A stretch of 64,000 nucleotides of DNA from Streptomyces humidus (GTDB lineage Bacteria; Actinomycetota; Actinomycetes; Streptomycetales; Streptomycetaceae), in contig NZ_BMTL01000025.1 of NCBI RefSeq assembly GCF_014649655.1, forward strand, positions 94,409 through 158,408, read 5' to 3'. A program made the translations under genes and the position numbers. Below, in pieces: positions 1 through 8,338 of this stretch. Position 1 is the stretch's first letter. Every line of letters begins with the position of its first letter. The notes beneath the pieces are model-generated. The model did no database searches. It was given only the letters and a program-made list of their open reading frames with translations, and was not told where the DNA came from.

Positions 1-427
1 GCCGTTCCACGGCCGCCTCCAGCCGCTCCGCGACGGCCGGCGCGTCGAGGCGCACGGCGGCGCGGGCCAGGCCCCGGCACTCCTGACGGACGTCGCCCCC
101 GTCGGGCGCGGGGACGGCGGGCGCACCCCTGCTCCCGGCGGCCGCTCCCGCCGGTTCCGCCGGTTCAGCGGACGGCGGCAGCGCTGTGTCCCTCGCCGCC
201 CGGGCGGCGTCCGCGGGCGGCACGCCCGACGAGGTGAGCCGGCACATGGCCTCCAGCACGGCCACGTCGCTCGGCCGCCAGCGCCGGTGCCGGCCGTCCG
301 CGCGCACGGCGGGCCCGATGCCGTACCGCCGGTCCCACGAACGCAGGGTGGTGGGCGCGACGCCGAGCCGTCGGGCCAGCGCCCCCGTGGTCAGACCTGC
401 GTCATCGGGACTCATCGCCTCGCTCAT
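1..427 (-). CDS. MerR-family transcriptional regulator (partial)
   Basis: N-terminal part of a DNA-binding regulator whose C-terminus lies beyond the left edge. The winged-helix signature of the MerR family is at residues 11-40 (TTGALARRLGVAPTTLRSWD, then RRYG), followed by a linker rich in Ala and Pro and the start of an alpha-helical domain (LARAAVRL). The pattern is closer to CarH/LitR-type MerR proteins than to metal-sensing ones, but the effector domain is not visible. The ATG at 427 is used here; ATG 415 has a somewhat better GAGG ribosome site. It is divergent from the SPW-repeat gene, so the 428-751 gap holds both promoters. Confidence 0.8.
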   Translation of the reverse strand, partial: MSEAMSPDDAGLTTGALARRLGVAPTTLRSWDRRYGIGPAVRADGRHRRWRPSDVAVLEAMCRLTSSGVPPADAARAARDTALPPSAEPAEPAGAAAGSRGAPAVPAPDGGDVRQECRGLARAAVRLDAPAVAERLEAAVER

Positions 428-751
428 GACGTCACGATACGACGCAGAAGCGACGCACGACGAGCCAGACGGCTCGCGGCCCCGCCCCGACGGGGGCGCA
501 GCACACGTTTTCTTCGTCGAAGCAAGATTCGACGCACCGGCCCGGCGTCCGACGCGCCGCACGACGACGGCCTCCGCCTCCCCGGCCCGAGCACACCGCA
601 CGACGACGGTCCCCGTCCTTCGGCCCGAGAAGCCGGATCCATCCGCACGATCCCTACACATAAAGGGTGAATAAGAGCACAATGAATATGCGCGGCAGAT
701 ACCGCACACCGCATCGAAGCGGTCGGCCCTGAGAGTCAAAGGAGACGGGTC
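428..751. promoter_or_regulatory. Divergent intergenic region, MerR gene / SPW gene
   Basis: The 324-bp gap between two divergent genes holds no gene. It contains a perfect odd palindrome CTTCG-T-CGAAG at 512-522 and several CGACGCA repeats (around 443, 452 and 531), which could be regulator sites. A ribosome site (AAAGGAG, about 738-744) serves the SPW gene. No promoter could be assigned with confidence. Confidence 0.4.
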
Positions 752-1198
752 ATGGCCAACGTCTCGCACACCAGAGGCGACATGTCGACGCACCCCGACG
801 TTCCGGAGATGCAGGCGCGTTACGCCCGTATGCTCGGCGGTCGCGACGTGGCGCTCGTGGACGGACCGGTGTTCCTGCTCGGTCTGTACTGCGCCGTGTC
901 CCCGTGGGTACTCCACTACACCGCCAGCCAGCCCGCCCTTGTCACCCACAACCTGATCGTCGGCATCGCCATCGCCCTGCTGGGCCTCGGTTTCACCGCG
1001 GCTCCCGCACGCATGTACGGCCTGAGCTGGGCCATGTGCGCGGCGGGCATCTGGATGATCGTCGCACCGTGGGTCGTGGGCGACAGCCCCGACGCCGGAG
1101 TCGCGGTCAACAACATCGTCATCGGCGCCCTGGCCCTGCTGCTCGGCCTGATGTGCACCGCCACGGCGGCGCGGAGCACCCGCACGCCCACCCCGTAG
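752..1198 (+). CDS. SPW-repeat membrane protein
   Basis: Small integral membrane protein of 148 aa. It has two copies of the SPW repeat, visible as SPWVL near residue 51 and APWVV near residue 104, each followed by a hydrophobic hairpin, giving four probable membrane segments. The N-terminal ~35 residues are polar and probably cytoplasmic. The biochemical function of SPW proteins is unknown. The start is supported by AAAGGAG eight bases upstream; ATG 782 (MSTHPD) is an alternative. The next gene, another small stress-type membrane protein, follows after about 190 bp on the same strand, suggesting a shared envelope-stress role. Confidence 0.8.
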   Translation: MANVSHTRGDMSTHPDVPEMQARYARMLGGRDVALVDGPVFLLGLYCAVSPWVLHYTASQPALVTHNLIVGIAIALLGLGFTAAPARMYGLSWAMCAAGIWMIVAPWVVGDSPDAGVAVNNIVIGALALLLGLMCTATAARSTRTPTP

Positions 1199-1386
1199 TC
1201 CCTTCCCGCACCCGGGAGCACGGCCGGGCCGACCCGCGGACACGGGTCGCCCCGGCCGTCACACGTCGCCCCGCCGCCCTGACGCCGGCCCCGGCCGGGA
1301 CGGCGGCGCCAAGCGGAACGGACTGTCCCACCGCCCCGTGGGCAGACATGGGTCAACGGGCTCTCAGGGAGAAGCGGAGGGGCGGG

Positions 1387-1650
1387 ATGGAGATCGACGG
1401 CATCGTCAGTGCCCTCTTCATCGGCATCGTCATCGGCGTGCTCGGGCGGCTCGTCGTCCCGGGGCGCCAGCGCATCGGCGTGCTGTGGACGATCGGGGTC
1501 GGCATCGTGGCCGCGCTGATCGGCTCGCTGCTCGCCGCGGGCCTCGGTGTGGCCGACACGAAGGGCGTCGACTGGATCGAGTGGCTCATCCAGATCGGGC
1601 TGGCCGCGGTGGGCGTCGCGGCCCTGGACCGGGCGAAGTCGCGCCGCTGA
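1387..1650 (+). CDS. GlsB/YeaQ/YmgE-family membrane protein
   Basis: Protein of 87 aa with three hydrophobic segments (about residues 6-22, 34-56 and 64-80) and the family motif GVLGRLVVPGRQ after the first segment, typical of transglycosylase-associated/GlsB stress membrane proteins. The role is not defined biochemically; members are often induced by general stress. The ATG at 1387 is preceded by GCGGAGGGG. It ends 20 bp before the stop of the convergent acetyltransferase gene. Confidence 0.82.
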   Translation: MEIDGIVSALFIGIVIGVLGRLVVPGRQRIGVLWTIGVGIVAALIGSLLAAGLGVADTKGVDWIEWLIQIGLAAVGVAALDRAKSRR

Positions 1651-1669
1651 CCCGAACACCTCGTCGGCT

Positions 1670-2488
1670 TCACCGCGGGCCCGCCGGCGCATGACGCTCC
1701 CGCGTGACGTCAGGCGCGTGGACGTACGGGGTCGTCGTGCTCAGCGCGGCGAAGCCGAGGCGTTCGAGGATGGGGCGGCTCTGGCCGGAGGCGTCGACCT
1801 GGAGGTAGCGGTAGCCGCGCTCGGCGGCGATGCGGGCCCGGTGGGCGATCAGCGCACGGTAGATCCCCCGGCCGCGCCAGCCGTCGACGGTGCCGCCGCC
1901 CCACAGGCCGGCGAACGCGACGCCCGGGACGAGCTCCATCCGCGCCGAGCTCACCGGCACGTCCCCGGCCAGCGCGACGAGGGCGACGAATTCCTGGGAG
2001 TCGGCGGAGGCGAGACGGGCGAGCAGGAGAGCGCGCAGCCAGGAGCCGTCACGGCCGAAGGCCTTCTCGTTCGCCTCGACCATGAGCTCGACGCCCGCCC
2101 GGTCGGTGACCGGCACGATGCGGACACCTTCGGGCGGTGCGACGTCGGCGATCTGGCCGCTCGTCTCGCCGACCATCAGAGTCTCCTCCTGATCAGGCAC
2201 GAACCCGGCGGCCGTGAGCCGCTGCCCGAGGTCGGCCGGGCGGTCGTGCCCGTACAGCTTCCACTCGAACTCGTGGCCGAGGCCTGCGAAGCGGGCGATC
2301 TGCTCGGCGATGGCCGCGTCGGCGTCGTCGGCGTCCAGGCCGGACCACAGGACACCGCTCCAGCCGCCGTCGCCGCCGATGTGCCGGACCACGCCCCCGG
2401 ACCTCTCGATCCGGGCGTCGGAGCTCTCGGGGCGCGCGCATTCGCGCATCTCCCGGTCGTACAGGGCGAGTACCGCGGCATGATCCAT
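1670..2488 (-). CDS. GNAT-family N-acetyltransferase
   Basis: Protein of 272 aa with a C-terminal GNAT fold. The acetyl-CoA pyrophosphate loop is seen as GWRGRGIYRALIAHRARIA at about residues 203-221, followed by AERGYRYLQVDAS and a final LERLGF strand-turn, all typical of GNAT proteins. The first ~120 residues form a degenerate second GNAT-like half. The substrate is unknown. The start (MDHAAVLALYDRE) was chosen because upstream sequence in the same frame is low-complexity Arg/Ala-rich. Convergent with the GlsB-like gene and divergent from the TAP hydrolase gene. Confidence 0.82.
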   Translation of the reverse strand: MDHAAVLALYDREMRECARPESSDARIERSGGVVRHIGGDGGWSGVLWSGLDADDADAAIAEQIARFAGLGHEFEWKLYGHDRPADLGQRLTAAGFVPDQEETLMVGETSGQIADVAPPEGVRIVPVTDRAGVELMVEANEKAFGRDGSWLRALLLARLASADSQEFVALVALAGDVPVSSARMELVPGVAFAGLWGGGTVDGWRGRGIYRALIAHRARIAAERGYRYLQVDASGQSRPILERLGFAALSTTTPYVHAPDVTRERHAPAGPR

Positions 2489-2907
2489 GCGCCCACTCCA
2501 GCACCCGTGCACACCCCCGCACAACGCAATTGGAGCGACGAGGCCGGTCCGGGCGCCGTGGGACGCCGTCGGACGCCGTCGGTCGCGGGCACCCGCCCGC
2601 ACCCGCCCGCACCGGGCGGAACTCCGGCGGACCGTCCGGGTCATGCTGAGCGCCCTCTGTCACCCGCTCGGGCGTCCCTCGCCCCGAACCGACCCGACCG
2701 GTGCCCGACCGCCGCCCGGGCGTCGCGCGGGCGCCCGCGGCGCACAGGCCGCATGAGCCGTGCGGGCGGTGCGCGCCGTGCGCGCGCCGGTCCTCGGGAC
2801 TGGCGCGCGGGGAGGCGTCGTCCGCCCGGAGGCGGGTCACCGGACGGCCGCTTATCGTGATCGAGGACGCCGTCCCCGGACCGCTGCGGGCGTCCCTGGA
2901 GGCATTG
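2489..2907. other. Divergent intergenic region with short direct repeats
   Basis: The 419-bp gap between divergent genes holds no recognisable gene. It contains a tandem decamer GGACGCCGTC at 2561-2580 and about 2.5 copies of GCACCCGCCC from 2589. A GGAGG ribosome site at 2898-2902 belongs to the TAP hydrolase gene. Confidence 0.4.
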
Positions 2908-4524
2908 ATGCTGGCCAAGCTGTCGACGCGGCCCGGGTTGCGACGCTGTGCGCTCGCCGCCACCGCCGCACTGACCCTGATCGGTGCGGGCCTGCCGACG
3001 ATCACCGCGAACCGGAACACGGACGAGGACGACCGTCTCGGCCTGTCCCGGTTCCACGGGCAGAAGATCGCCTGGTCGGCGTGCAAGGGCGACGGCATGC
3101 CCAAGGACCTGCAGTGCGCCAGGCTGACCGTCCCCCTCGACTACGCCCACCCCGGGAAGGCCACGCTCGACCTCGCGATCGCCCGCTACCGGGCCACCGG
3201 ACACAAGCGCGGCTCCGTGGTGCTCGACTTCGGCGGCCCCGGTGGCGCGGGAGTCCCCGAACTCGCCTACAGCGGGAAGGAGTTCATGGACCTCACGGAC
3301 GGCTACGACGTGGTCGCCTTCGACCCCCGGGGCGTCGGCCGCTCCTCCCCCGTCAGCTGCGGGAGCGGGCAGGAGAGCGGACTGGCCCCGCTGGACGACG
3401 ACGCGGCCCTCGCGGATCCGCGGACCCTGCTGCCCCGGCTGAAGAAGGCCGCCGCGGTCTGCGCCGAGCACTCCGGGCCGGTCCTGCCGCACATCGGCAC
3501 GGTCGACGCGGCACGGGACCTGGACGTGATGCGCCAGGCGCTCGGCGACAAGAAGCTCAACTACCTCGGCTTCTCCTACGGCAGCCGGCTCGGCGCGGTC
3601 TACGCCGCCCGGTTCCCCGGCAAGGTGGGCCGCATGGTCCTCGACGGCGTCGACACGCTCACCGAGCCGCTCACCGAGCAGGGCGCCGCGGGCGCGCGGG
3701 GGCAGCAGGTGGCGCTGGACGACTTCGTCGGCTGGTGCGTGAAGGACATCGCCTGTCCCTTCGGGCAGGATCCGCGCGTGGCCCGCGAGGAGGTCGTGCG
3801 GCTGGTCCGCTCGCTCGACGAGGATCCGCTGCCGACGGACTTCGGCCCGGACTTCACCGGCCAGGACCTGGTCGGCGCCCTCGGGCAGGGGCTGTACAGC
3901 AAGGAGCTGTGGCCCTCGCTGGAGCGGGCGCTGGCCCAGCTGGTCGAGAGCGGCGACGCAAGCGGCGCCCTGGCCTTCCAGGGCGGCGGCTCCGCGCTTC
4001 CGCTCCCCTTTCCGCTCCGGTCCCCGGGCGGCGGCCCCTCGCGCGGCGCGCTCGTCGACGCCGAGGACGTTCCCCTGGACAACCTGCCCGCCGCGCTGAT
4101 GGCGATCAACTGCGCGGACGACCCCGACCGTCCGACCGCCCGGCAGGTCACCGCGGACCTCGAACGGCTGCGGGCCGCCTACGAAAAGGCGTCGCCGGTG
4201 TTCGGCCGGTACCGGCTGACGGAGGTTCTGATGTGCTACGGCCGCCCGAAGGGCACCGACTTCATCCGCGACGAGGTGAAGGACCTGAGGACGCCGAAGA
4301 TGCTCCTGGTCGGCACGCGCGGCGACCCGGCCACGCCGTACCGCTGGACCGTGGAGACGGCGAAGCGGCTCGGGTCGTCGGCCGTGGTGCTCGACAACAG
4401 GGGCGAGGGGCACACCGGGTACGGCTCGTCCAAGTGCGTGCACCGCAAGGTCGACGACTTCCTGCTGTACGGCACCCTCCCGCCGAGCGGCAGTTCGTGC
4501 GGCCCCGACGAGGACGCCGGCTGA
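2908..4524 (+). CDS. Secreted alpha/beta hydrolase, TAP-type peptidase
   Basis: Protein of 538 aa resembling Streptomyces tripeptidyl aminopeptidase (Tap/SlpD/SlpE) enzymes, which release tripeptides from extracellular proteins. A signal peptide occupies about residues 1-34 (RR followed by a hydrophobic core). The oxyanion strand FGGPGGAG lies near residue 108, and the nucleophile elbow GFSYGS has the catalytic Ser near residue 223. GTRGDPATPY carries the acid and GEGHTGYG the His near the C-terminus, inside the TAP C-terminal domain. The ATG at 2908 follows GGAGG at 2898-2902; longer in-frame extensions lack a signal peptide. The next gene starts at the base after the stop codon, so the two are probably cotranscribed. 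Confidence 0.85.
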   Translation: MLAKLSTRPGLRRCALAATAALTLIGAGLPTITANRNTDEDDRLGLSRFHGQKIAWSACKGDGMPKDLQCARLTVPLDYAHPGKATLDLAIARYRATGHKRGSVVLDFGGPGGAGVPELAYSGKEFMDLTDGYDVVAFDPRGVGRSSPVSCGSGQESGLAPLDDDAALADPRTLLPRLKKAAAVCAEHSGPVLPHIGTVDAARDLDVMRQALGDKKLNYLGFSYGSRLGAVYAARFPGKVGRMVLDGVDTLTEPLTEQGAAGARGQQVALDDFVGWCVKDIACPFGQDPRVAREEVVRLVRSLDEDPLPTDFGPDFTGQDLVGALGQGLYSKELWPSLERALAQLVESGDASGALAFQGGGSALPLPFPLRSPGGGPSRGALVDAEDVPLDNLPAALMAINCADDPDRPTARQVTADLERLRAAYEKASPVFGRYRLTEVLMCYGRPKGTDFIRDEVKDLRTPKMLLVGTRGDPATPYRWTVETAKRLGSSAVVLDNRGEGHTGYGSSKCVHRKVDDFLLYGTLPPSGSSCGPDEDAG

Positions 4525-6009
4525 GTGGGCCGGTTCTGGCCGCTGCTGCTCGTCGCCCTGGCCGCCGCCGCGTCGACGACCGCCGCCTTCCTGGGGTCCG
4601 CCCGGTGGTGGCTGGCGGCCGGGCCGGCGCTGGCGCTGACCTGCGTGGGCGCCGGGGACCTGGTGCAGCGGCGTCACTCCGTGCGGCGCAACCACCCGCT
4701 GACCGGGCGTCTGGGACGGCACGCCGCGGGGCCGCGCCTTCGGTGGGGCGCGGTACGGGAGCCGCGGGCCGACGCGCGGGACGGGGCGGAGTTCCTGGTG
4801 CCGTCGCTGCGGCCGGTCGAGCCGGCCGAGGAGCCGCCGGTGGTGCGGGTGGGCGGGCCCGGCTGCTCGCAGCCCTACGACATGGCGTTGCTGAACGTCT
4901 CGGCGATGAGCTTCGGGGCGCTGTCGGCGCGCGCGGTCCTCGCCCTCGGCAGAGGGGCCGCGCTGGGCCGTTTCGCGCAGGACACCGGGGAGGGCGGGCT
5001 GTCGGAACACCATCTGCGGGGCGGCGGCGACCTCGTCTGGGAGATCGGGACGGGGTACTTCGGCTGCCGTGCCGACGACGGCGGCCTGGACTGGCGGGAG
5101 TTCGCGGACAAGGCGGCGCTGCCCGAGGTGAAGTGCGTGTCGCTGAAGCTGTCGCAGGGCGCGGCCCCCGGCATGGGCGCGGTGCTGCCCGGGGTGAAGG
5201 TGAGCGCCGACGTCGCACGCGAGCGACGGGTCCCGGAGGGCGTCGACGTGGTGTCGCCGCCCGCGCACCGGATGTTCTCGACGCCGCGCGAACTGCTGCT
5301 GTTCGTGGCCCGGTTGCGCGAGGCGGCGGGCGGCAAGCCGATCGGGATCAAGCTGTGCGTGGGAGCGCGGCGGGAGTTCCTCGCGGTGTGCAGGGCGATG
5401 CTGGCGGAGGGGCTGGCCCCGGACTTCGTGGTGGTCGACGGAGCGGAGGGCGGCACGGGCGCCGCGCCGTCGGGATCCGCGGGGCGGCTCGGCATGCCGC
5501 TCACCCTGGGGCTCGTCACCGTGCACAACGCCCTGGTCGGCGTCGGGCTGCGGGACCGGGTCCGGATCGGCGCGAGCGGCGGGGTGGCCACGGGCTGGGA
5601 CGTCGTCACACGCCTCGTGCAGGGCGCCGACTACACGAACGCGGCCCGCGCGATGATGCTCGCCGTCGGCTGCGTGCGGGCCGGACGGTGTCACACCGGC
5701 CACTGCCCGGCCGGCGTGGCGACGCAGGACCCGCTGCGCACCCGTGGCCTGCACGTGGCCGACAAGGCCCGGCAGGTCGAGCGCTACCAGCGCGAGACGG
5801 TGCGCGAGGCCGTCCGGATCATGGCGGCGATGGGTGTGCGCGAGCCGGGCGGGCTCACCCCGGCCCACCTGGTCCGGCGGGTCGCTCCCGGCTCGGAGCG
5901 CTCGTACGCCGACCTGTACGAATGGCTGGCGCCGGGCGAACTGCTCGCGGGGCCGCCGCCGTCGTGGGAGTCGGACTGGAAGGCGGCGGACCCGGACGCC
6001 TTCGGCTGA
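4525..6009 (+). CDS. Membrane-anchored FMN-binding glutamate-synthase-family protein
   Basis: Protein of 494 aa. The first ~45 residues form two hydrophobic segments; the rest is the GltS-type TIM barrel that in glutamate synthase binds FMN and transfers electrons. Visible motifs are LNVSAMSFGALS (about 125-136), DTGEGGLSEHH (about 153), VVVDGAEGGTGAAP (about 308-321) and the cysteine cluster GCVRAGRCHTGHCPAGVATQ (about 388-407), equivalent to the [3Fe-4S] site of glutamate synthase. The glutaminase domain is absent, so it is one of the stand-alone GltS-like proteins of unknown substrate. It begins with GTG immediately after the hydrolase stop codon, which implies translational coupling. Confidence 0.85.
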   Translation: MGRFWPLLLVALAAAASTTAAFLGSARWWLAAGPALALTCVGAGDLVQRRHSVRRNHPLTGRLGRHAAGPRLRWGAVREPRADARDGAEFLVPSLRPVEPAEEPPVVRVGGPGCSQPYDMALLNVSAMSFGALSARAVLALGRGAALGRFAQDTGEGGLSEHHLRGGGDLVWEIGTGYFGCRADDGGLDWREFADKAALPEVKCVSLKLSQGAAPGMGAVLPGVKVSADVARERRVPEGVDVVSPPAHRMFSTPRELLLFVARLREAAGGKPIGIKLCVGARREFLAVCRAMLAEGLAPDFVVVDGAEGGTGAAPSGSAGRLGMPLTLGLVTVHNALVGVGLRDRVRIGASGGVATGWDVVTRLVQGADYTNAARAMMLAVGCVRAGRCHTGHCPAGVATQDPLRTRGLHVADKARQVERYQRETVREAVRIMAAMGVREPGGLTPAHLVRRVAPGSERSYADLYEWLAPGELLAGPPPSWESDWKAADPDAFG

Positions 6010-6224
6010 CGGCCGCCGCCCCGCCCACATACCCGCGCACCGGCCCACCGGGCCTCCGGGCCTCGGACTGCCGAGCCTTGGGCCGCAGGCTCGCCGGACT
6101 GCCGGGCCGCCGCGCCTCCGAGGAGCCTGGACGCCGGAGCCGGACCGCCGGTTCGCCGAGCCGACGTGCTGGCGTGCTGGCGTGCCGACGCGCCGACGAC
6201 CGGCCCCTGGAGGCCCGTCGGCGG

Positions 6225-7007
6225 CTACGCGGGCTTGTCGGTCACGAACGCGTCGATCGCGGCTGTCAGCTCGGCCGGCTTCTCGACCGGGAGTTCGTGG
6301 CCGGCGTCGATGATGCGGACGACGGCGTCCGGGTAGGCCATGGCCATCCGCAGCATCTGCCGCACCGGGAGCTGGATGTCGTGGTAGCCGTGGATCATCA
6401 GGGTGGGCGCCTGGATCTCTCCGGCCCGGTCGAGGACGTCGAAGGCGCGCATGGCGCCGTACAGCGTCATGACCACCTCGCGCGGGGTGCCGGCGGAGGC
6501 CTCGACGTAGGCGCGGATCTCGTCCTTGGGGTAGCCGGGGGCGAAGGCGCGCCGGATGTTGGCGGCGACGAACACCTTGAAGGGGACGAGCGTGGAGGCG
6601 CCCATCAGCAGCCCCCGGCCCCGGCTGTAGGCCATCCGGCCGATGGAGTTCACCAGCACCATGCGCTCCACCCGCTCCGGGTGGGAGAGGGCGACGGTCT
6701 GCGCGATCATGCCGCCCATCGAGTGGCCCACGAGCACGCACCGCCGCACGCCGAGGTGGTCGAGCAGGGCGATGAGGTCCCCCGCCAGTTCCGCGACCGT
6801 CTTCACCCCCGCGCCGCCGCTCTCGCCGTGCCCGCGCAGGTCGAGCCGGATCACCCGGCGCCGCACGGCGAAGTGCGCAGCCTGGTGGTCCCAGCGGCGC
6901 CGGTTCGCCGTCCAGCCGTGCACGAACACCAGGGGCACGCCGCCGCCGTCGTGCGGCCCCTCGTCGTCGTACGTCAGGGCTGCGCCGTCGACCTCGAGCT
7001 GCGGCAT
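6225..7007 (-). CDS. Alpha/beta hydrolase
   Basis: Cytoplasmic alpha/beta hydrolase of 260 aa. The HGW oxyanion region is at residues 30-32, the nucleophile elbow GHSMGG with the catalytic Ser near residue 95, LRGHGES before it, and the catalytic His in DAGHELP near the C-terminus. The acid is probably the Asp in HGYHD. Substrate unknown; the family includes esterases, C-C hydrolases and haloperoxidase-like proteins. Transcribed divergently from the baeRF3 gene across 164 bp. Confidence 0.85.
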   Translation of the reverse strand: MPQLEVDGAALTYDDEGPHDGGGVPLVFVHGWTANRRRWDHQAAHFAVRRRVIRLDLRGHGESGGAGVKTVAELAGDLIALLDHLGVRRCVLVGHSMGGMIAQTVALSHPERVERMVLVNSIGRMAYSRGRGLLMGASTLVPFKVFVAANIRRAFAPGYPKDEIRAYVEASAGTPREVVMTLYGAMRAFDVLDRAGEIQAPTLMIHGYHDIQLPVRQMLRMAMAYPDAVVRIIDAGHELPVEKPAELTAAIDAFVTDKPA

Positions 7008-7171
7008 GGGTGCCTCCTGCGATGCTGTCCCGGTTACTGACGCGTACCGTAACCGGCGGCCGGGCCGCCGTCACCGGCCGCCCCGAGATTTCGCGGCACC
7101 GGGGAAGAGGTGCGGCATATGCGGATATTGCACCGAATGCCTGATGTGCGAATAGGTCCTATCGTGCTCGT

Positions 7172-8266
7172 ATGGAGCACGCACTCAGCCCCGCGACCCT
7201 CACCGAGCTGCGCCGTCCGCGCCCCTATCCGGCGGTGTCCGTGCTGACGCCGACCCATCGGCGCGAACCCGAGAACTCCCAGGACCGCGTCCGGCTGCGC
7301 AACGTCGTGGCCGAGGCGAAGAAGCAGTTGGAGCACGACCCGGCGGTCACCCGCGAGCGGCGGGCCGACGTGGCCGGGCAGCTGGACCTGGCGCTGGCCG
7401 AGGTCGACCTGTCGCACGCCGAGGACGGCCTGGTCATCTACGCGGCCCCCGGCGAACACCAGGTGTGGTCCCTGGCCCGGGCCGTGCCCGAACGCGTCGT
7501 CTTCTCCGACACGTTCCTGACCCGCAACCTGGTCTCCGCGCAGGCCGCCGAACGGCCGTTCCGGGTGCTCTCCGTCTCCGCCGACCGCGTCACCCTCTGG
7601 CGCGGCGGCGCGGACCGGGTCACCGAGGCGCAGGACGGCGGGTTCCCGCTGACGAGGAGCCGGGAGAACTTCGACGCCGAGCGCCGGCAGCGGATCGGCG
7701 ACCAGCCCAGCACCTTCCGCGACGAGGACACCCGCCACTTCCTGCGCGCCGCCGAGGCCGCCGTGGCCAGGCTGCAGCGCGAGGACCCGCTGCCGCTGTA
7801 CGTCACCGGCGAGCCGGCGGCGCTGGCGCTCCTCGACGAGCAGGGGCCGGCCGCCCGCGACGCGGTGCACGTCCCGCACGGCGGACTCTCCCACGGCACA
7901 CCCGAGGCGGTGTGGCAGGCGGTGCGCCCGCTGCTCGACGAGCAGTCCCGCCGGGACGCCGAGGCCGTCGCCTCGGAACTCGACTCCGCCCGGGGGCACA
8001 AGACGTTCGCGGCCGGCGTCGACGAGCTCTGGCAGAACGCACGGGAGGGCCGGGTCCGGCTGCTCGCCGTCGAGGAGAACTACCGCATCACGGTCCGCGA
8101 CGACGGCGACCACCTCGTCCCCGCCGCGAGCGGCGACCTCGACGCCCGCGACGACATCGTGGACGAGATCGTCGAGCAGTGCCTGGAGACCGGCGCCGAG
8201 GTGCGCTTCGTCCCGGACGGCGCGCTGGGCCCGGCGGACGGGCTCGCCGGCGTGCTGCGCTACTGA
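7172..8266 (+). CDS. baeRF3 protein (archaeo-eukaryotic release-factor-like)
   Basis: Protein of 364 aa that matches the bacterial archaeo-eukaryotic release factor family 3: an N-terminal LTPTHRREPENSQDRVRLRN motif (residues 26-45), a central VYAAPGEH-like strand, a baeRF middle domain (LPLYVTGEPAALALL) and a C-terminal eL30-like fold ending in AEVRFVPDGAL. Such proteins descend from aRF1/Pelota-type ribosome release factors and are proposed to act on stalled or hibernating ribosomes; none has a settled bacterial function. The GGQ tripeptide of true release factors is not present. The start lies near a possible -10 region (around 7150). Confidence 0.8.
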   Translation: MEHALSPATLTELRRPRPYPAVSVLTPTHRREPENSQDRVRLRNVVAEAKKQLEHDPAVTRERRADVAGQLDLALAEVDLSHAEDGLVIYAAPGEHQVWSLARAVPERVVFSDTFLTRNLVSAQAAERPFRVLSVSADRVTLWRGGADRVTEAQDGGFPLTRSRENFDAERRQRIGDQPSTFRDEDTRHFLRAAEAAVARLQREDPLPLYVTGEPAALALLDEQGPAARDAVHVPHGGLSHGTPEAVWQAVRPLLDEQSRRDAEAVASELDSARGHKTFAAGVDELWQNAREGRVRLLAVEENYRITVRDDGDHLVPAASGDLDARDDIVDEIVEQCLETGAEVRFVPDGALGPADGLAGVLRY

Positions 8267-8338
8267 CCGGGGTCTGCGCGGTCGCCTCCCCGGCGGCGTA
8301 CGCTTCGGCGTGATCGTCGACCGGGGAGGGGAGCGCGC

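Noticed and set aside
2641..7074. Open frames of more than 1,400 codons on both strands
   Set aside because: They are Arg/Pro/Ala/Gly-rich shadows of the TAP hydrolase, GltS-like and hydrolase genes, a known effect of high GC; no domain is recognisable.
7115..7122. GCATATGC palindrome as an operator for the baeRF3 gene
   Set aside because: Eight bases is too short to stand out, and no second copy or known motif supports it.
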